A stretch of 20,454 nt of DNA from a virus: the IMG/VR virus record IMGVR_UViG_3300037089_000020, positions 1 through 20,454 of that record, one strand, 5' to 3'. Within the stretch, counting starts at the first letter, position 1; each line of letters starts with the position of its first letter. This document shows, one piece after another, positions 1 through 7,950 of the stretch. The notes beneath the pieces were generated by a model, which had not been told where the DNA came from, searched no databases, and saw only the letters and a program-made list of their open reading frames with translations. The position numbers and the translations under genes were made by a program.

Positions 1-1029
1 TGTGTCAGAATTGACTTGGGTTTCCATGTAACCCGGGAGAGTGTCGTGAATCCATACCGATGTACATGGGACAGTTACGGCCTGATGGACATACAGGATT
101 TGGGAATAGCTACTTGTGAATTGCCCTCCCGAGGATGATAGCTGGGCAATGGGTCCAAGCGGAATAGTACTTATTTCGATTTCGGTTGTGCTTCGAACTT
201 TGGTGATGGTTGCCGTGGTATCAGCGTGTCTATATTGATAAACGGGAGGATTGTCCTGTGTCTTTAGATTGACGTAATCGTAATGAAGCGTGATGGGTTG
301 GCCTTCCATCTGGTTGTTGAATGAATCCACTCTGTTATTTGGGTCTCCGGTCACCGCAGACCATAAGACAATTGCTGCATTAGCTGGCAATACGAATCCA
401 TAATTAGCAGAGCCGGGGGAAAAGAATCCGTTAGAGTTTTCCACTCTGAGATAAAACGAACCTGCAACTGTGACCTCACTTGATAATGAAGAACCAGTTG
501 TATTTTGAATGACTGGGTAAAGAAGAGGACGGACCTCCATATATGGTCCATTCCTCATTTTTGCCACGGGGCTGAGGAAACGTACACGAGAAACGTTTTG
601 ATACGTCGTGTTGATGGTGATGTTGGCCGACCACCTGACGATTTCTCCCTTGGTCGTGGTGCCTACGAGAAATACCTTCCCCGCTCCACTGACTGTTTCT
701 TTGTAAACGTGAATGGCAACTGTGAAATTAGCAATGTCAACAAAGTTGCTCTTTTGGGGTGGAGAGGCTAAGTATAGTGAATTACCATCACTATCCAAAA
801 CTTCAACTTTGATTTCAGAACCATCGGCGAGAAAGTCGGACCCATTGAAAGAAATAGAGTTCTTACCCGCAGTGAATACCGGTTCGAATTCTACGACTTT
901 GAAGTATTGTGATAAGTGAGCAGTATCCTCAATATCAACTTTAATGTCGGCAAGCCCTTGGGCTATGCCGGTGGTGGTAAAGCTGGTGTCGCCCCGCTTA
1001 CCGAAGTTTGAGAGTAATTGTTTGGCCAT
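1..1029 (-). CDS. Phage virion structural protein, N-terminal part (runs off left edge)
   Basis: The frame is open from an ATG at 1029 to the first base of the window, giving 343 codons with no stop, so the C-terminus lies outside. The product starts MAKQLLSNFGKRGD and is rich in beta-forming and Ser/Thr residues. Around residues 42-85 it has 'YFKVVEFEPVFTAGKNSISF' followed by 'GSEIKVEVLDSDGNSLY', a pattern I recognise from structural proteins of large tailed phages, where it resembles an immunoglobulin-like fold. No catalytic motif is visible. No clear Shine-Dalgarno precedes the start. Instead there is a promoter-like motif (1057-1066) and a hairpin (1037-1057) between this gene and the upstream recombination gene, so it is probably transcribed as its own unit. 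The exact place in the particle is unknown. Confidence 0.8.
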   Translation of the reverse strand, partial: MAKQLLSNFGKRGDTSFTTTGIAQGLADIKVDIEDTAHLSQYFKVVEFEPVFTAGKNSISFNGSDFLADGSEIKVEVLDSDGNSLYLASPPQKSNFVDIANFTVAIHVYKETVSGAGKVFLVGTTTKGEIVRWSANITINTTYQNVSRVRFLSPVAKMRNGPYMEVRPLLYPVIQNTTGSSLSSEVTVAGSFYLRVENSNGFFSPGSANYGFVLPANAAIVLWSAVTGDPNNRVDSFNNQMEGQPITLHYDYVNLKTQDNPPVYQYRHADTTATITKVRSTTEIEISTIPLGPIAQLSSSGGQFTSSYSQILYVHQAVTVPCTSVWIHDTLPGYMETQVNSDT

Positions 1030-1036
1030 ACGTACG

Positions 1037-1057
1037 GGTGAGATATAAAATCCCACC
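1037..1057 (-). other. 5'-leader hairpin upstream of the structural gene
   Basis: Arms at 1037-1044 and 1050-1057 can form an 8-bp stem (one G-U pair in the minus-strand transcript) around a 5-nt loop. The hairpin begins at the edge of the promoter-like motif and ends 7 nt before the ATG at 1029. It has no U-tract after it, so a leader stabiliser or translation-control element is more likely than a terminator. Confidence 0.45.
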
Positions 1058-1066
1058 TATACATAT
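1057..1066 (-). promoter_or_regulatory. Promoter-like motif ATATGTATAG
   Basis: On the minus strand this reads ATATGTATAG, identical to the copy at 12627-12636. It sits in the 41-nt gap after the Mre11-Rad50 fusion gene, 27 nt before the structural-gene ATG at 1029. The distance suits a minus-ten-like element. Its role is inferred from recurrence only. Confidence 0.45.
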
Positions 1067-1070
1067 AGCC

Positions 1071-4000
1071 TTATTCGTAGTTTACGAATGAGAAGTTGCC
1101 TTCCCGTTTTATCTCAATCTGTTTATCCACAGCGTCCTTGAGTGCATCAAGGTGTGAGATAATAAGCACGAAGTCGAAGTTGTTCTTCAAGAATGAGAAG
1201 AGCGTGTACATTGACGCCAGATTGTCGGCGTCGAGTGTTCCAAAGCCTTCGTCGAGGGCAAGAAACGTCGTCTTAGGAAGGTTGGAGATGTTTGTCAGAG
1301 CAACACGAATAGCCACACTGGCTACGAACCGCTCATATCCAGAAGTCAATTCGATTGGCCATCGGCCATACTCATAGACAACGTAGGGCACAACGTTTTT
1401 GCCATCGGTCTCAAACTGAATAGTATAGTCAACCACTTGGCTGAGGATGGAATTGACTTCCTTCTCAATCTCGGGAACTGTGTTGCAGATGACTTGGTAT
1501 GGGATACCATCACGCCCCACTGCGGCGAGATAATGCTGACGGTGTTCGAGTTCGGTTTCCATTGCCGTGACTTCGGCGAGGGTCTTCGTGACCGTTTGAA
1601 TGGTGGACTTGAACAGTTCACGCTTGCCAGAAATCTCCAATAGCGATTGGTGCTGTTTCTGGAACTGAACATCAAGCTTGGTAAGGGTAGTACGAAACGC
1701 ATTGATTTTCGATTGCACTTTGACATTGTTCTCCACCGCTACTTCATTACGATGGTAGATTTCGATTTGTAAAATAACTGCCTTGGACGCTGCATCCAGA
1801 CGTTCGAGTTCATTGGTCGCAATAATGATGCTCTTGCTGGCTGTAGCACACTTATCCTTGACAGTCCCCCGCTCGGTCAGAAGCTTGGTGTAGGTCTCAT
1901 AGGTATTCTCAACCCACTTGGTTTCTTCCATCTTCGTACGAAGGCCATCCAACGTCTCCATCATTCCATTAGCTTCGAATTTGTCATCGGGCAATTGCTT
2001 CTTGGCCTTGGTCGCATCTTTGACGAAATCATTATCCACACAGAACTTGCAGTTCGGGTCGTACTTGTGGTTCTTAAGACGTTCCACCTTTTCAAGCTTA
2101 CTCTTGATTTCTACTTTCTTGAGGTCCATTGTCTGCTTGAGAGCAGTCATCTTGTCGCATAATTCCTTGTAAGTCTTGTGGGCTTCTACGAAGTTTGACT
2201 TCTCAATCTTTTCGACTTCGGAATTGATTTCGCCAAGCTTTTTCTCTTGAGCCGTCAGAATCTCCCGTGCATCTGAAATCGCCTTGCGTTTGGCTGTAAG
2301 AGTTGATTCCGCAGTTTGCTTTCGAGTTTCCAATGACGAAAGGTCCGTGGGAACGCTTGTATCCAACTTGATGACATTGGCACTCTCGGCTATGATTTGC
2401 TCATTTACGTCAGAAATCTGCTTCTTCAAGCTTTCCACTTCCTGATTGGACGAATAGAAGAGCGTCTCGGCATGAGACAGTGCAGCTTCATTCTGTTGAA
2501 TGTCGAGTTGATAGTTCTTATCCTTATGAGTCTTAAGAACAGCCACAAGTTCCTTGCTACGCTCTCCCGCAGACTCATGGAGGCGGTCAAAGACGTTAAG
2601 GCCGATGAATTGTACCAGAAGGTCTTTACGCTCACTGTTACCCATGTCAATGAATGACGTTAGGTTCTTAGCGTTCTGGAATGAGGCGGCAGTGATAACA
2701 AAATCCTCATAGGTTCCAATGTAGTCCCGGATGATGTCGTTGGTATCACGACGCACGGTGCCGTGAAGTTCTTCCTCAACCCCGTTGACTATCTTCCAGA
2801 AACGAACATCCACCTTGACATTGCCCGAGCGAGTTGTGTTACCCTTGCGTTCAATGAAGTATCTCACGCTAGAAATCTCGAACTCCAACTTGCAACGGAA
2901 GGAAGACTTCTGAACGTTGAGGACGTGAAGTCCCTTGTAGCCACGGTCAAATTTGTCGAAGAGACAGAAGATAAGAGCCGAGAGGATGCTCGACTTACCC
3001 GACTTGTTGGGACCAAAGATGCCATAAACACCAGTCATCTGAGTAAAGTCAATGACGTTGCCTTCCCCATAAGTGAACATATTGTCGAACTCGAACTTTA
3101 TGGGTTTCCATTTCAAGTTACGAGTAAAGTCATCCCGTTTAATGAGAGCATTTGTAGCCTTGTTGATTTTCAGAATCTCTTCAATCTTAACGGGGTCCGT
3201 AATCTCAAGCTTCTTCGTTAGGAACTCGGTCAGAAGTTTTTCCTGATACTCCACCGTGGTCAAATCGGCAAGGACAATATCCTTACACAATGGGATAATG
3301 TCCTTCTTATCTCGCTCTTGGTCCATGCGGACATAGGCCGTTTCAACGACCTGTGTCTTCATCTTGATGTCAGCCAAGACCTTCTTGACTTCCGAGGCAA
3401 CACTTTCATAGCACTTCATGCGGAGACGAACCTTCTTCGGAAGGTTGGTCAAGTCCGTCGCCAGAAGTCCCTTATGAATGTCAATTGTGAAGTATCCATA
3501 GTCATTCTTTATCTCAGTGAACTTGTAAGTGCGGGTCTTCAAGTCCCATAGAGAGTAGCCGTGGCCATGCAGACCTTCACCGTGGTTTTGCTGAATCAGA
3601 CTACCGACATAATGAATACACGGCTTAAAGTGGTCAAGGTCGGCGTCCTGCATATCTTGACGCTTATGAATATCACCCAGCATAGCAATATCATTTCCGT
3701 CAAACAGGGGATTCATGATAGCGGGGTTGCTGATGGAATATCCCGTCTCCAATGCAGCCCTGTCAACGGCTCCATGAAATAGAGCTATGATATGCTCGTA
3801 TTGGTGCCGATAAACATCGGGAATATCCTTCCCAAGAATATATCTCTCGGGCGTATCAAACACACACATGTTGTTGAACAGCACATTGGAAAGACCGTAG
3901 AGACCAGTGGTTTTGAGATAGTAAATGTTCGGATTGTTAAGGGCATCTACAAGTGGGGTCAGACTGTCCAACCTGCTTTTATTGGAAAGTGTAGCGTCAT

Positions 4001-4277
4001 GATTTCCAGCTACAAGCACAAGGGGACGAATAGCGGCAATACGGGTGAAAAGGTCTGACGCAACTTGTACGCACTCGGGAGATAAGTCGCTCTTGGAATG
4101 AAACACGTCGCCAAGCAGAGCTACGATTGTGGTCTCGGGGGTCTTCTTGATTTCCTCGTAGAGATTATTGAAGACTTCCTTGTACTCATCATGTCGCTTA
4201 TTAAGGCGAATGTGGAGGTCCGCAAATTGCAGAACGTGAGTGAATTCGGGAATGCTCGTTTTTAGTATATTTATCAT
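1071..4277 (-). CDS. Single-chain Mre11-Rad50 (SbcD-SbcC, T4 gp47-gp46-like) fusion nuclease/ATPase
   Basis: This 1068-aa protein joins a Mre11/SbcD nuclease to a Rad50/SbcC SMC-type ATPase. Numbering is from Met at 4277. Phosphoesterase motifs are DLH (20-22), GDVF (56-59), GNHD (91-94), FHG (167-169) and GDIHKRQ (201-207), then a capping-region-like 'GSLIQQNHGE'. The ATPase half has Walker A GPNKSGKSS (422-430), a coiled-coil-rich region (about 570-920) with a CKFC zinc hook (743-746), signature LTSGYERF (977-984), Walker B FLALDEG (1005-1011) and H-loop ISHLD (1040-1044). All core motifs are intact, so activity is likely: DNA end processing and recombination-dependent replication. I chose the ATG at 4277 because it forms an ATGA overlap with the primase stop; an in-frame start at 4310 would add 11 residues inside the primase gene. 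In T4 and bacteria these are normally two separate genes, so the fusion is notable. Confidence 0.93.
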   Translation of the reverse strand: MINILKTSIPEFTHVLQFADLHIRLNKRHDEYKEVFNNLYEEIKKTPETTIVALLGDVFHSKSDLSPECVQVASDLFTRIAAIRPLVLVAGNHDATLSNKSRLDSLTPLVDALNNPNIYYLKTTGLYGLSNVLFNNMCVFDTPERYILGKDIPDVYRHQYEHIIALFHGAVDRAALETGYSISNPAIMNPLFDGNDIAMLGDIHKRQDMQDADLDHFKPCIHYVGSLIQQNHGEGLHGHGYSLWDLKTRTYKFTEIKNDYGYFTIDIHKGLLATDLTNLPKKVRLRMKCYESVASEVKKVLADIKMKTQVVETAYVRMDQERDKKDIIPLCKDIVLADLTTVEYQEKLLTEFLTKKLEITDPVKIEEILKINKATNALIKRDDFTRNLKWKPIKFEFDNMFTYGEGNVIDFTQMTGVYGIFGPNKSGKSSILSALIFCLFDKFDRGYKGLHVLNVQKSSFRCKLEFEISSVRYFIERKGNTTRSGNVKVDVRFWKIVNGVEEELHGTVRRDTNDIIRDYIGTYEDFVITAASFQNAKNLTSFIDMGNSERKDLLVQFIGLNVFDRLHESAGERSKELVAVLKTHKDKNYQLDIQQNEAALSHAETLFYSSNQEVESLKKQISDVNEQIIAESANVIKLDTSVPTDLSSLETRKQTAESTLTAKRKAISDAREILTAQEKKLGEINSEVEKIEKSNFVEAHKTYKELCDKMTALKQTMDLKKVEIKSKLEKVERLKNHKYDPNCKFCVDNDFVKDATKAKKQLPDDKFEANGMMETLDGLRTKMEETKWVENTYETYTKLLTERGTVKDKCATASKSIIIATNELERLDAASKAVILQIEIYHRNEVAVENNVKVQSKINAFRTTLTKLDVQFQKQHQSLLEISGKRELFKSTIQTVTKTLAEVTAMETELEHRQHYLAAVGRDGIPYQVICNTVPEIEKEVNSILSQVVDYTIQFETDGKNVVPYVVYEYGRWPIELTSGYERFVASVAIRVALTNISNLPKTTFLALDEGFGTLDADNLASMYTLFSFLKNNFDFVLIISHLDALKDAVDKQIEIKREGNFSFVNYE

Positions 4278-5224
4278 ATTCCAAGTTCGTATTTTAGATG
4301 GTCGCTCCAATCAAATGGCGGGGAATGTCGGATAAGGGTATGAATTTTCTCAAACCCAAGTTTGGATGGGTCTTTTCCTGACAGTTTAACGATGGAAATC
4401 TCTTCGAGGCAAGGGACATGGCGTGTTAGCCTTACATATGCTTTTATGGAATCCTTCTCTGCATCCAAATCCAGTATCACATTTACCCGCTTGACGTGGT
4501 GTTCGTTCATTCGCATTTGCAATGAAGATGACGGATACTTTCCGAACAATGGTATGGCGTTATTGCGAATGGCCATCGCATCAAATACACCTTCACATAG
4601 ATTAAGCGGTTCGTCATAATTGACAAAGCTTTCAAAGCCTACCAAGTCCATTGAAACGTCTGGTTTTTTATGTGGAACGCACCCATCTTCATAATAACGT
4701 CGGCCAATGAAAAAGTTGAGTACGCCTTTGGCATCATATGACGGAATGATAATGTGGTGCTCATATTCCCCACTTTCACAGTACCCGATGTTGTACCTAA
4801 GTATGTCCTCACGGGTGATACCACGTCGTTTTAAGTATGCCAAGGCATTCTTATATTCTGGCATAATTCGAGGTTTGGAGATTGGATGAAACTCAGGCGG
4901 AAGGTTGAGGAAAGTCGGGTCGGCCTTGGCATAACGAGCCATCCGAATGTCACCAGTAAGCTTTAAGATAGCGTCCCGATAGTTTGGCGGGGCTTGAAGT
5001 TTGTAGAGCAAACTCCCAAACGTGGCACCTTTCGTATCGCATCGCCAGCAATGGTAACTGCCAATTCTAGCACCGCCAACGGCGATTTCCAACTTGTTGG
5101 TAGAAAGATTCTTGTCAACGCAGAAGGGGCAATGGTACGTGGCCTGAACTCCCGATTTTCGGACTCTGGCCTGCTGACCGAGCAATTCATTGAAGATTGC
5201 TGTCAATTCTGATTGTACCATCAT
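4274..5224 (-). CDS. DNA primase, CHC2-type zinc finger plus TOPRIM
   Basis: This 316-aa protein fits a DnaG/T4 gp61-type primase that makes RNA primers for lagging-strand synthesis. An N-terminal zinc-binding site is formed by C32-x2-C35 and C59-x2-C62, in 'HCPFC' and 'HCWRC'. A TOPRIM domain follows: CEGVFDAMA (210-218, acidic E211), ILDLDAEKD (250-258, metal-binding D252/D254) and SGKDPSKLG (282-290). There is no helicase domain, so a separate phage helicase is expected elsewhere. The start is ATGATG at 5224/5221 with GAGG immediately upstream; the second ATG is an equally possible start. The stop overlaps the start of the Mre11-Rad50 fusion (ATGA), which implies translational coupling of priming and recombination functions. 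Confidence 0.9.
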   Translation of the reverse strand: MMVQSELTAIFNELLGQQARVRKSGVQATYHCPFCVDKNLSTNKLEIAVGGARIGSYHCWRCDTKGATFGSLLYKLQAPPNYRDAILKLTGDIRMARYAKADPTFLNLPPEFHPISKPRIMPEYKNALAYLKRRGITREDILRYNIGYCESGEYEHHIIIPSYDAKGVLNFFIGRRYYEDGCVPHKKPDVSMDLVGFESFVNYDEPLNLCEGVFDAMAIRNNAIPLFGKYPSSSLQMRMNEHHVKRVNVILDLDAEKDSIKAYVRLTRHVPCLEEISIVKLSGKDPSKLGFEKIHTLIRHSPPFDWSDHLKYELGI

Positions 5225-5263
5225 CCTCGCAGTCTAACCGATTTCAAGAGGAAACTCAACTTA

Positions 5264-6361
5264 TTATAACTCGTCCCGTTTTCGTTCTACCCACATCATC
5301 TGAGACTTCATTCGGTTGTAGAGAATATTGTCGGGCTGTTGAGCATAAAACTTGCTACGCATCACACCACATTTGGGACATCCATGTCCACTCATATGAA
5401 TATCGGGGGTTGTGAAAAAAGGACCGTGGTCTCGACATATGATGGTGGTAGGAGTTTTGGAATTTGCATAGCAAGTCTGAGAATAATCATATGTATCTCC
5501 GTGAACCTCTTTTGAGCGTCGGATGAATTCTTCCAATCCAATCAGCCCCTTTCCAAAACATTTCGGGCATCCCTGTTGAAAGTGTATGTGGTTCTCGGGG
5601 GTCTGCAAAAACTCTCCATGCTCGGGGCAAATAATTATTCCTTTTGTTTTCCCATTTACATATACAAATTTAGAATAGTCATAATGGTCTCCATTGATTG
5701 CTGATACTCGCCCGAGAAACTCTTCCATAGACAGCTTTGCTGCTTCGGACCTACGAACAATCCCACAGCGAGGGCAACCATCCCCCCGCAAATGAGCATT
5801 TGGCGTTGCATAGAATGGACCATGTATTGAGCATCCAAATTCCACCTTTTCATCGGAGGATTTGTACATTACCTTTGAGTAATCCCACCTATTCCCTTGA
5901 AGTTGGCGTGCCTTCTGTATGAAATCTTCCGTGGAGGATTTCAACCCCTCACGTACATCTTCAATGCCACATTGAGGGCAACCGTGGTCTGATAGATGAT
6001 TGCAAGCGTCTTGAGAAAAGTCCCCGTGAATTCTGCACGTTATGATTACTTTCTCATGCCCACTGACGTATTTGGTTTTAGAATAGTCATATCGGTTTCC
6101 ATGAAGGGCTTGTGCATCCTGTATGAATTGTTCGGTTGATTTTGGACTACACTGAGGGCGAAGCCTTCTAGCACATGTAGGACATGTCTGCCCATTCCAG
6201 TGGTTTTTCGGGGTCTGATAAAACTCGCCGTGCTTGGGGCAAATGATAGTGATTTTATCGTACTGAGAATAATACCGCACACGGGAATAGTCATACCTAT
6301 TCCCGTGTGCAGATTTTGCCCTGTGGATACACTCCGCAGTGGTTAGCGTTGCTTTTCCCAT
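5264..6361 (-). CDS. Five-repeat zinc-ribbon protein (DUF723-like repeats)
   Basis: The 365-aa product is built almost entirely of five tandem repeats of about 68 residues, centred at 19-63, 87-131, 155-199, 223-268 and 287-331. Each contains 'G(N/D)xxxDYS', a single Cys followed by an HG pair, and an H-then-CPxC ending such as 'GCPKC'. The conserved Cys/His pattern suggests one zinc-bound treble-clef or ribbon unit per repeat. Repeats of this kind are common in phage and mobile-element proteins and I believe they match DUF723, often taken as nucleic-acid binding. I see no nuclease catalytic motif. I chose ATG 6361, only 4 nt after the metallophosphoesterase stop; an upstream in-frame start at 6400 would overlap that gene. 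Its place in the operon suggests a DNA-related role, but it could be a degenerate or accessory homing protein. Confidence 0.8.
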   Translation of the reverse strand: MGKATLTTAECIHRAKSAHGNRYDYSRVRYYSQYDKITIICPKHGEFYQTPKNHWNGQTCPTCARRLRPQCSPKSTEQFIQDAQALHGNRYDYSKTKYVSGHEKVIITCRIHGDFSQDACNHLSDHGCPQCGIEDVREGLKSSTEDFIQKARQLQGNRWDYSKVMYKSSDEKVEFGCSIHGPFYATPNAHLRGDGCPRCGIVRRSEAAKLSMEEFLGRVSAINGDHYDYSKFVYVNGKTKGIIICPEHGEFLQTPENHIHFQQGCPKCFGKGLIGLEEFIRRSKEVHGDTYDYSQTCYANSKTPTTIICRDHGPFFTTPDIHMSGHGCPKCGVMRSKFYAQQPDNILYNRMKSQMMWVERKRDEL

Positions 6362-6365
6362 AGAC

Positions 6366-7265
6366 TTACCCCAAGTCCAGCACCGCAAGAAGAGGGTCAA
6401 TCGTGGCGAGTTTGATGGGAGTATAAATAGTCCCGCCCTCGGTCACGAGCGTCATTTCACGCCCAATGTCAATGACGTTGACTTGGGTGCGTCCATCGGA
6501 GAGGACGTGAATCATGGCGAAGGCGTGCGCCCAACCGTTCTGAGCACCGCCTTTACTGCAATACTCAGCTTGCAGCTTGGTCATACAGCCAATGCAATCC
6601 GCTCGGCGTCTCTCGTAGATGTTGGAGTCAATGCTTTCACGAATGACCTTATGCTGGTGCCCATACACCACATTGTCGAAATCACGAAGCATTTTCTTTA
6701 TAGAACCATTGTTATATCCATGCAGAACCACCGTTCCTTTGTGACCGGGAGCATTGATGAACACAAAGGGGTCTTCCTCACCGCCCCAGTAGGCATGGTA
6801 TTCGATATTGAAATCCTTCCACACAGGCCAGTTGTGGAAAGCCTCGGTTTGGAACTGTCGCATTGCGGGCTGAGAGAAGAAGGTGCGGGACCAGAAGTCA
6901 TGGTTGCCTTCAAGTTGGAACTTCTTAGCATCGGGGTATTTCTTATGCAAATACGCCCAGAAATTGTACACCATTTGTTTCTGAGACGCCCACGAGGCGG
7001 TGTACCAGTCTCCATTGGTATCTTGGGCTGTGCCTTCACGCTGAACTGCTTTGTTCCATGCGGAAATAGTGGACATTTCAGCAATGTCTCCAAGATGAAT
7101 AATGCCATCCAACTGATAAGGCTCAATGAATTGAAGCATCAGTGATATGGCTTCGGGGTCTTGGCAGAAGCGGGGTTCGTGGAACGTTTTACCATCCTTC
7201 AACGGCGCTTGGAAGTGCGTATCTGGGATGACGAGGTAGGTAGCTATCTTTGTTGTTTTCTTCAT
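6366..7265 (-). CDS. Calcineurin-like metallophosphoesterase
   Basis: The 299-aa protein has the full two-metal phosphoesterase motif set: DTH (15-17), GD (59-60), GNHD (120-123), LHG (181-183) and GHQH (202-205). Substrate is not shown by the sequence; phosphodiester or phosphomonoester cleavage on nucleic acids or nucleotides is possible. It is distinct from the Mre11-like half of the fusion nuclease in the same operon, being shorter and lacking the capping region. I prefer ATG 7265; an in-frame GTG at 7286 would add seven residues and lies inside an inverted repeat. It is the first gene of the minus-strand module and is followed 4 nt later by the zinc-ribbon repeat gene. Confidence 0.88.
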   Translation of the reverse strand: MKKTTKIATYLVIPDTHFQAPLKDGKTFHEPRFCQDPEAISLMLQFIEPYQLDGIIHLGDIAEMSTISAWNKAVQREGTAQDTNGDWYTASWASQKQMVYNFWAYLHKKYPDAKKFQLEGNHDFWSRTFFSQPAMRQFQTEAFHNWPVWKDFNIEYHAYWGGEEDPFVFINAPGHKGTVVLHGYNNGSIKKMLRDFDNVVYGHQHKVIRESIDSNIYERRRADCIGCMTKLQAEYCSKGGAQNGWAHAFAMIHVLSDGRTQVNVIDIGREMTLVTEGGTIYTPIKLATIDPLLAVLDLG

Positions 7266-7278
7266 TTTGTCTTTCTGC

Positions 7279-7295
7279 TCTGACACACTGTCAGA
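7279..7295. promoter_or_regulatory. Hyphenated palindrome in the divergent intergenic region
   Basis: TCTGACA and TGTCAGA form perfect 7-bp inverted arms around a 3-bp spacer, 13 bp upstream of the metallophosphoesterase ATG and between divergent genes. The size and symmetry fit an operator for a small dimeric regulator. The rest of the 7266-7386 gap shows no gene or clear promoter. Confidence 0.3.
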
Positions 7296-7386
7296 ACTAT
7301 CCTCGGCTCAATAGCCTTGGAATTTCATTCTGCGACCATAATACCAGAACCCTGAATATTGTCAACTCTTTTGTGAAATTTTCTGA

Positions 7387-7396
7387 GTATGTATAG
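7387..7396 (+). promoter_or_regulatory. Promoter-like motif copy GTATGTATAG on plus strand
   Basis: This differs by one base from the ATATGTATAG motif at 1057-1066 and 12627-12636 but lies on the plus strand, 2 nt before the GTG start of the GIY-YIG gene. If it acted as a minus-ten element, transcription would begin inside the coding region, so either the start is unusual or this copy is coincidental. Confidence 0.22.
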
Positions 7397-7410
7397 ATGT
7401 GAAAACATCT
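7395..7410 (+). promoter_or_regulatory. GAAA-tetraloop hairpin covering the GTG start codon
   Basis: AGATGT and ACATCT form a 6-bp stem closed by a GAAA (GNRA-type) tetraloop. The start codon (7399-7401) lies in the stem and first loop base. Such a hairpin would hide the initiation site in longer transcripts. Start-region hairpins that silence homing endonuclease translation are known for T4 I-TevI; a similar role here is inference. Confidence 0.4.
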
Positions 7411-7950
7411 GGAATCTACAAAATCCTCAATAAAATCAACGGCAAGTACTACGTTGGGTCTGCCAAAAATATCTACGACCGATGGTCGGACCACAAGAAG
7501 GATTTGAAGAAATCAAGGCACCACAATCGTCATTTACAGCGAGCGTGGGACAAATATGGTAAGGAGAATTTCGAACTCGTTGTCGTTGAAACCTGTGTTC
7601 CCGAGGCTCTTTTAGACAGGGAACAAGAGCATCTTACCCGCTGCAAATCAGTTCCAGATACAAATTACAACATGATTTACGAGGCGGGTGGTGGAGGGGA
7701 CTTCGCCCCAGAAATCATCGAGAAGATGCGAAGAAATCATGCCGATTTTCGTGGAGAAAAGAACCCCCGTTACGGCACTCATCTTTCCGAAGAGACCAAG
7801 CAAAAAATAAGAGCAAAGGCGATAGCGAGGCAATCAGACCCTTCTAAAAGACCAATGCTTGGAAAACACCACTCCGAGGCAACTCGCCAAAAACTACGAG
7901 ACATCAAACTAGCCCATTATCGCAATTCTCAACTTCTTCTTCCAACCTAG
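7399..7950 (+). CDS. GIY-YIG homing endonuclease with NUMOD3 repeats
   Basis: This 183-aa product is the only clear plus-strand gene. The N-terminal GIY-YIG nuclease has GIY (5-7), YVG (18-20), the expected catalytic Arg in IYDRW (R28), Glu in LDREQEHL (E75) and NYN (89-91). NUMOD3-type DNA-binding motifs follow at about 119-142 ('GEKNPRYGTHLSEETKQKI') and 154-175. It is a free-standing homing enzyme, paralogous to the minus-strand enzyme at 8890-9549. The start is GTG, the only plausible start after the in-frame TGA at 7384-7386, and it lines up with the N-terminus of the paralogue. No Shine-Dalgarno is visible. Its 3' end overlaps the convergent T5orf172-type gene by 47 bp. Confidence 0.88.
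   Translation: MKTSGIYKILNKINGKYYVGSAKNIYDRWSDHKKDLKKSRHHNRHLQRAWDKYGKENFELVVVETCVPEALLDREQEHLTRCKSVPDTNYNMIYEAGGGGDFAPEIIEKMRRNHADFRGEKNPRYGTHLSEETKQKIRAKAIARQSDPSKRPMLGKHHSEATRQKLRDIKLAHYRNSQLLLPT

Noticed and set aside
4277-4310. Longer start for the Mre11-Rad50 fusion
   Set aside because: It would place 11 extra residues within the primase gene, while ATG 4277 forms a classic ATGA overlap directly before the Mre11 domain.
6339-7145. Long plus-strand open frame of 268 codons
   Set aside because: It lies antisense to the intact metallophosphoesterase and the start of the zinc-ribbon gene, has no domain-like pattern, and is explained by the codon bias of the opposite strand.
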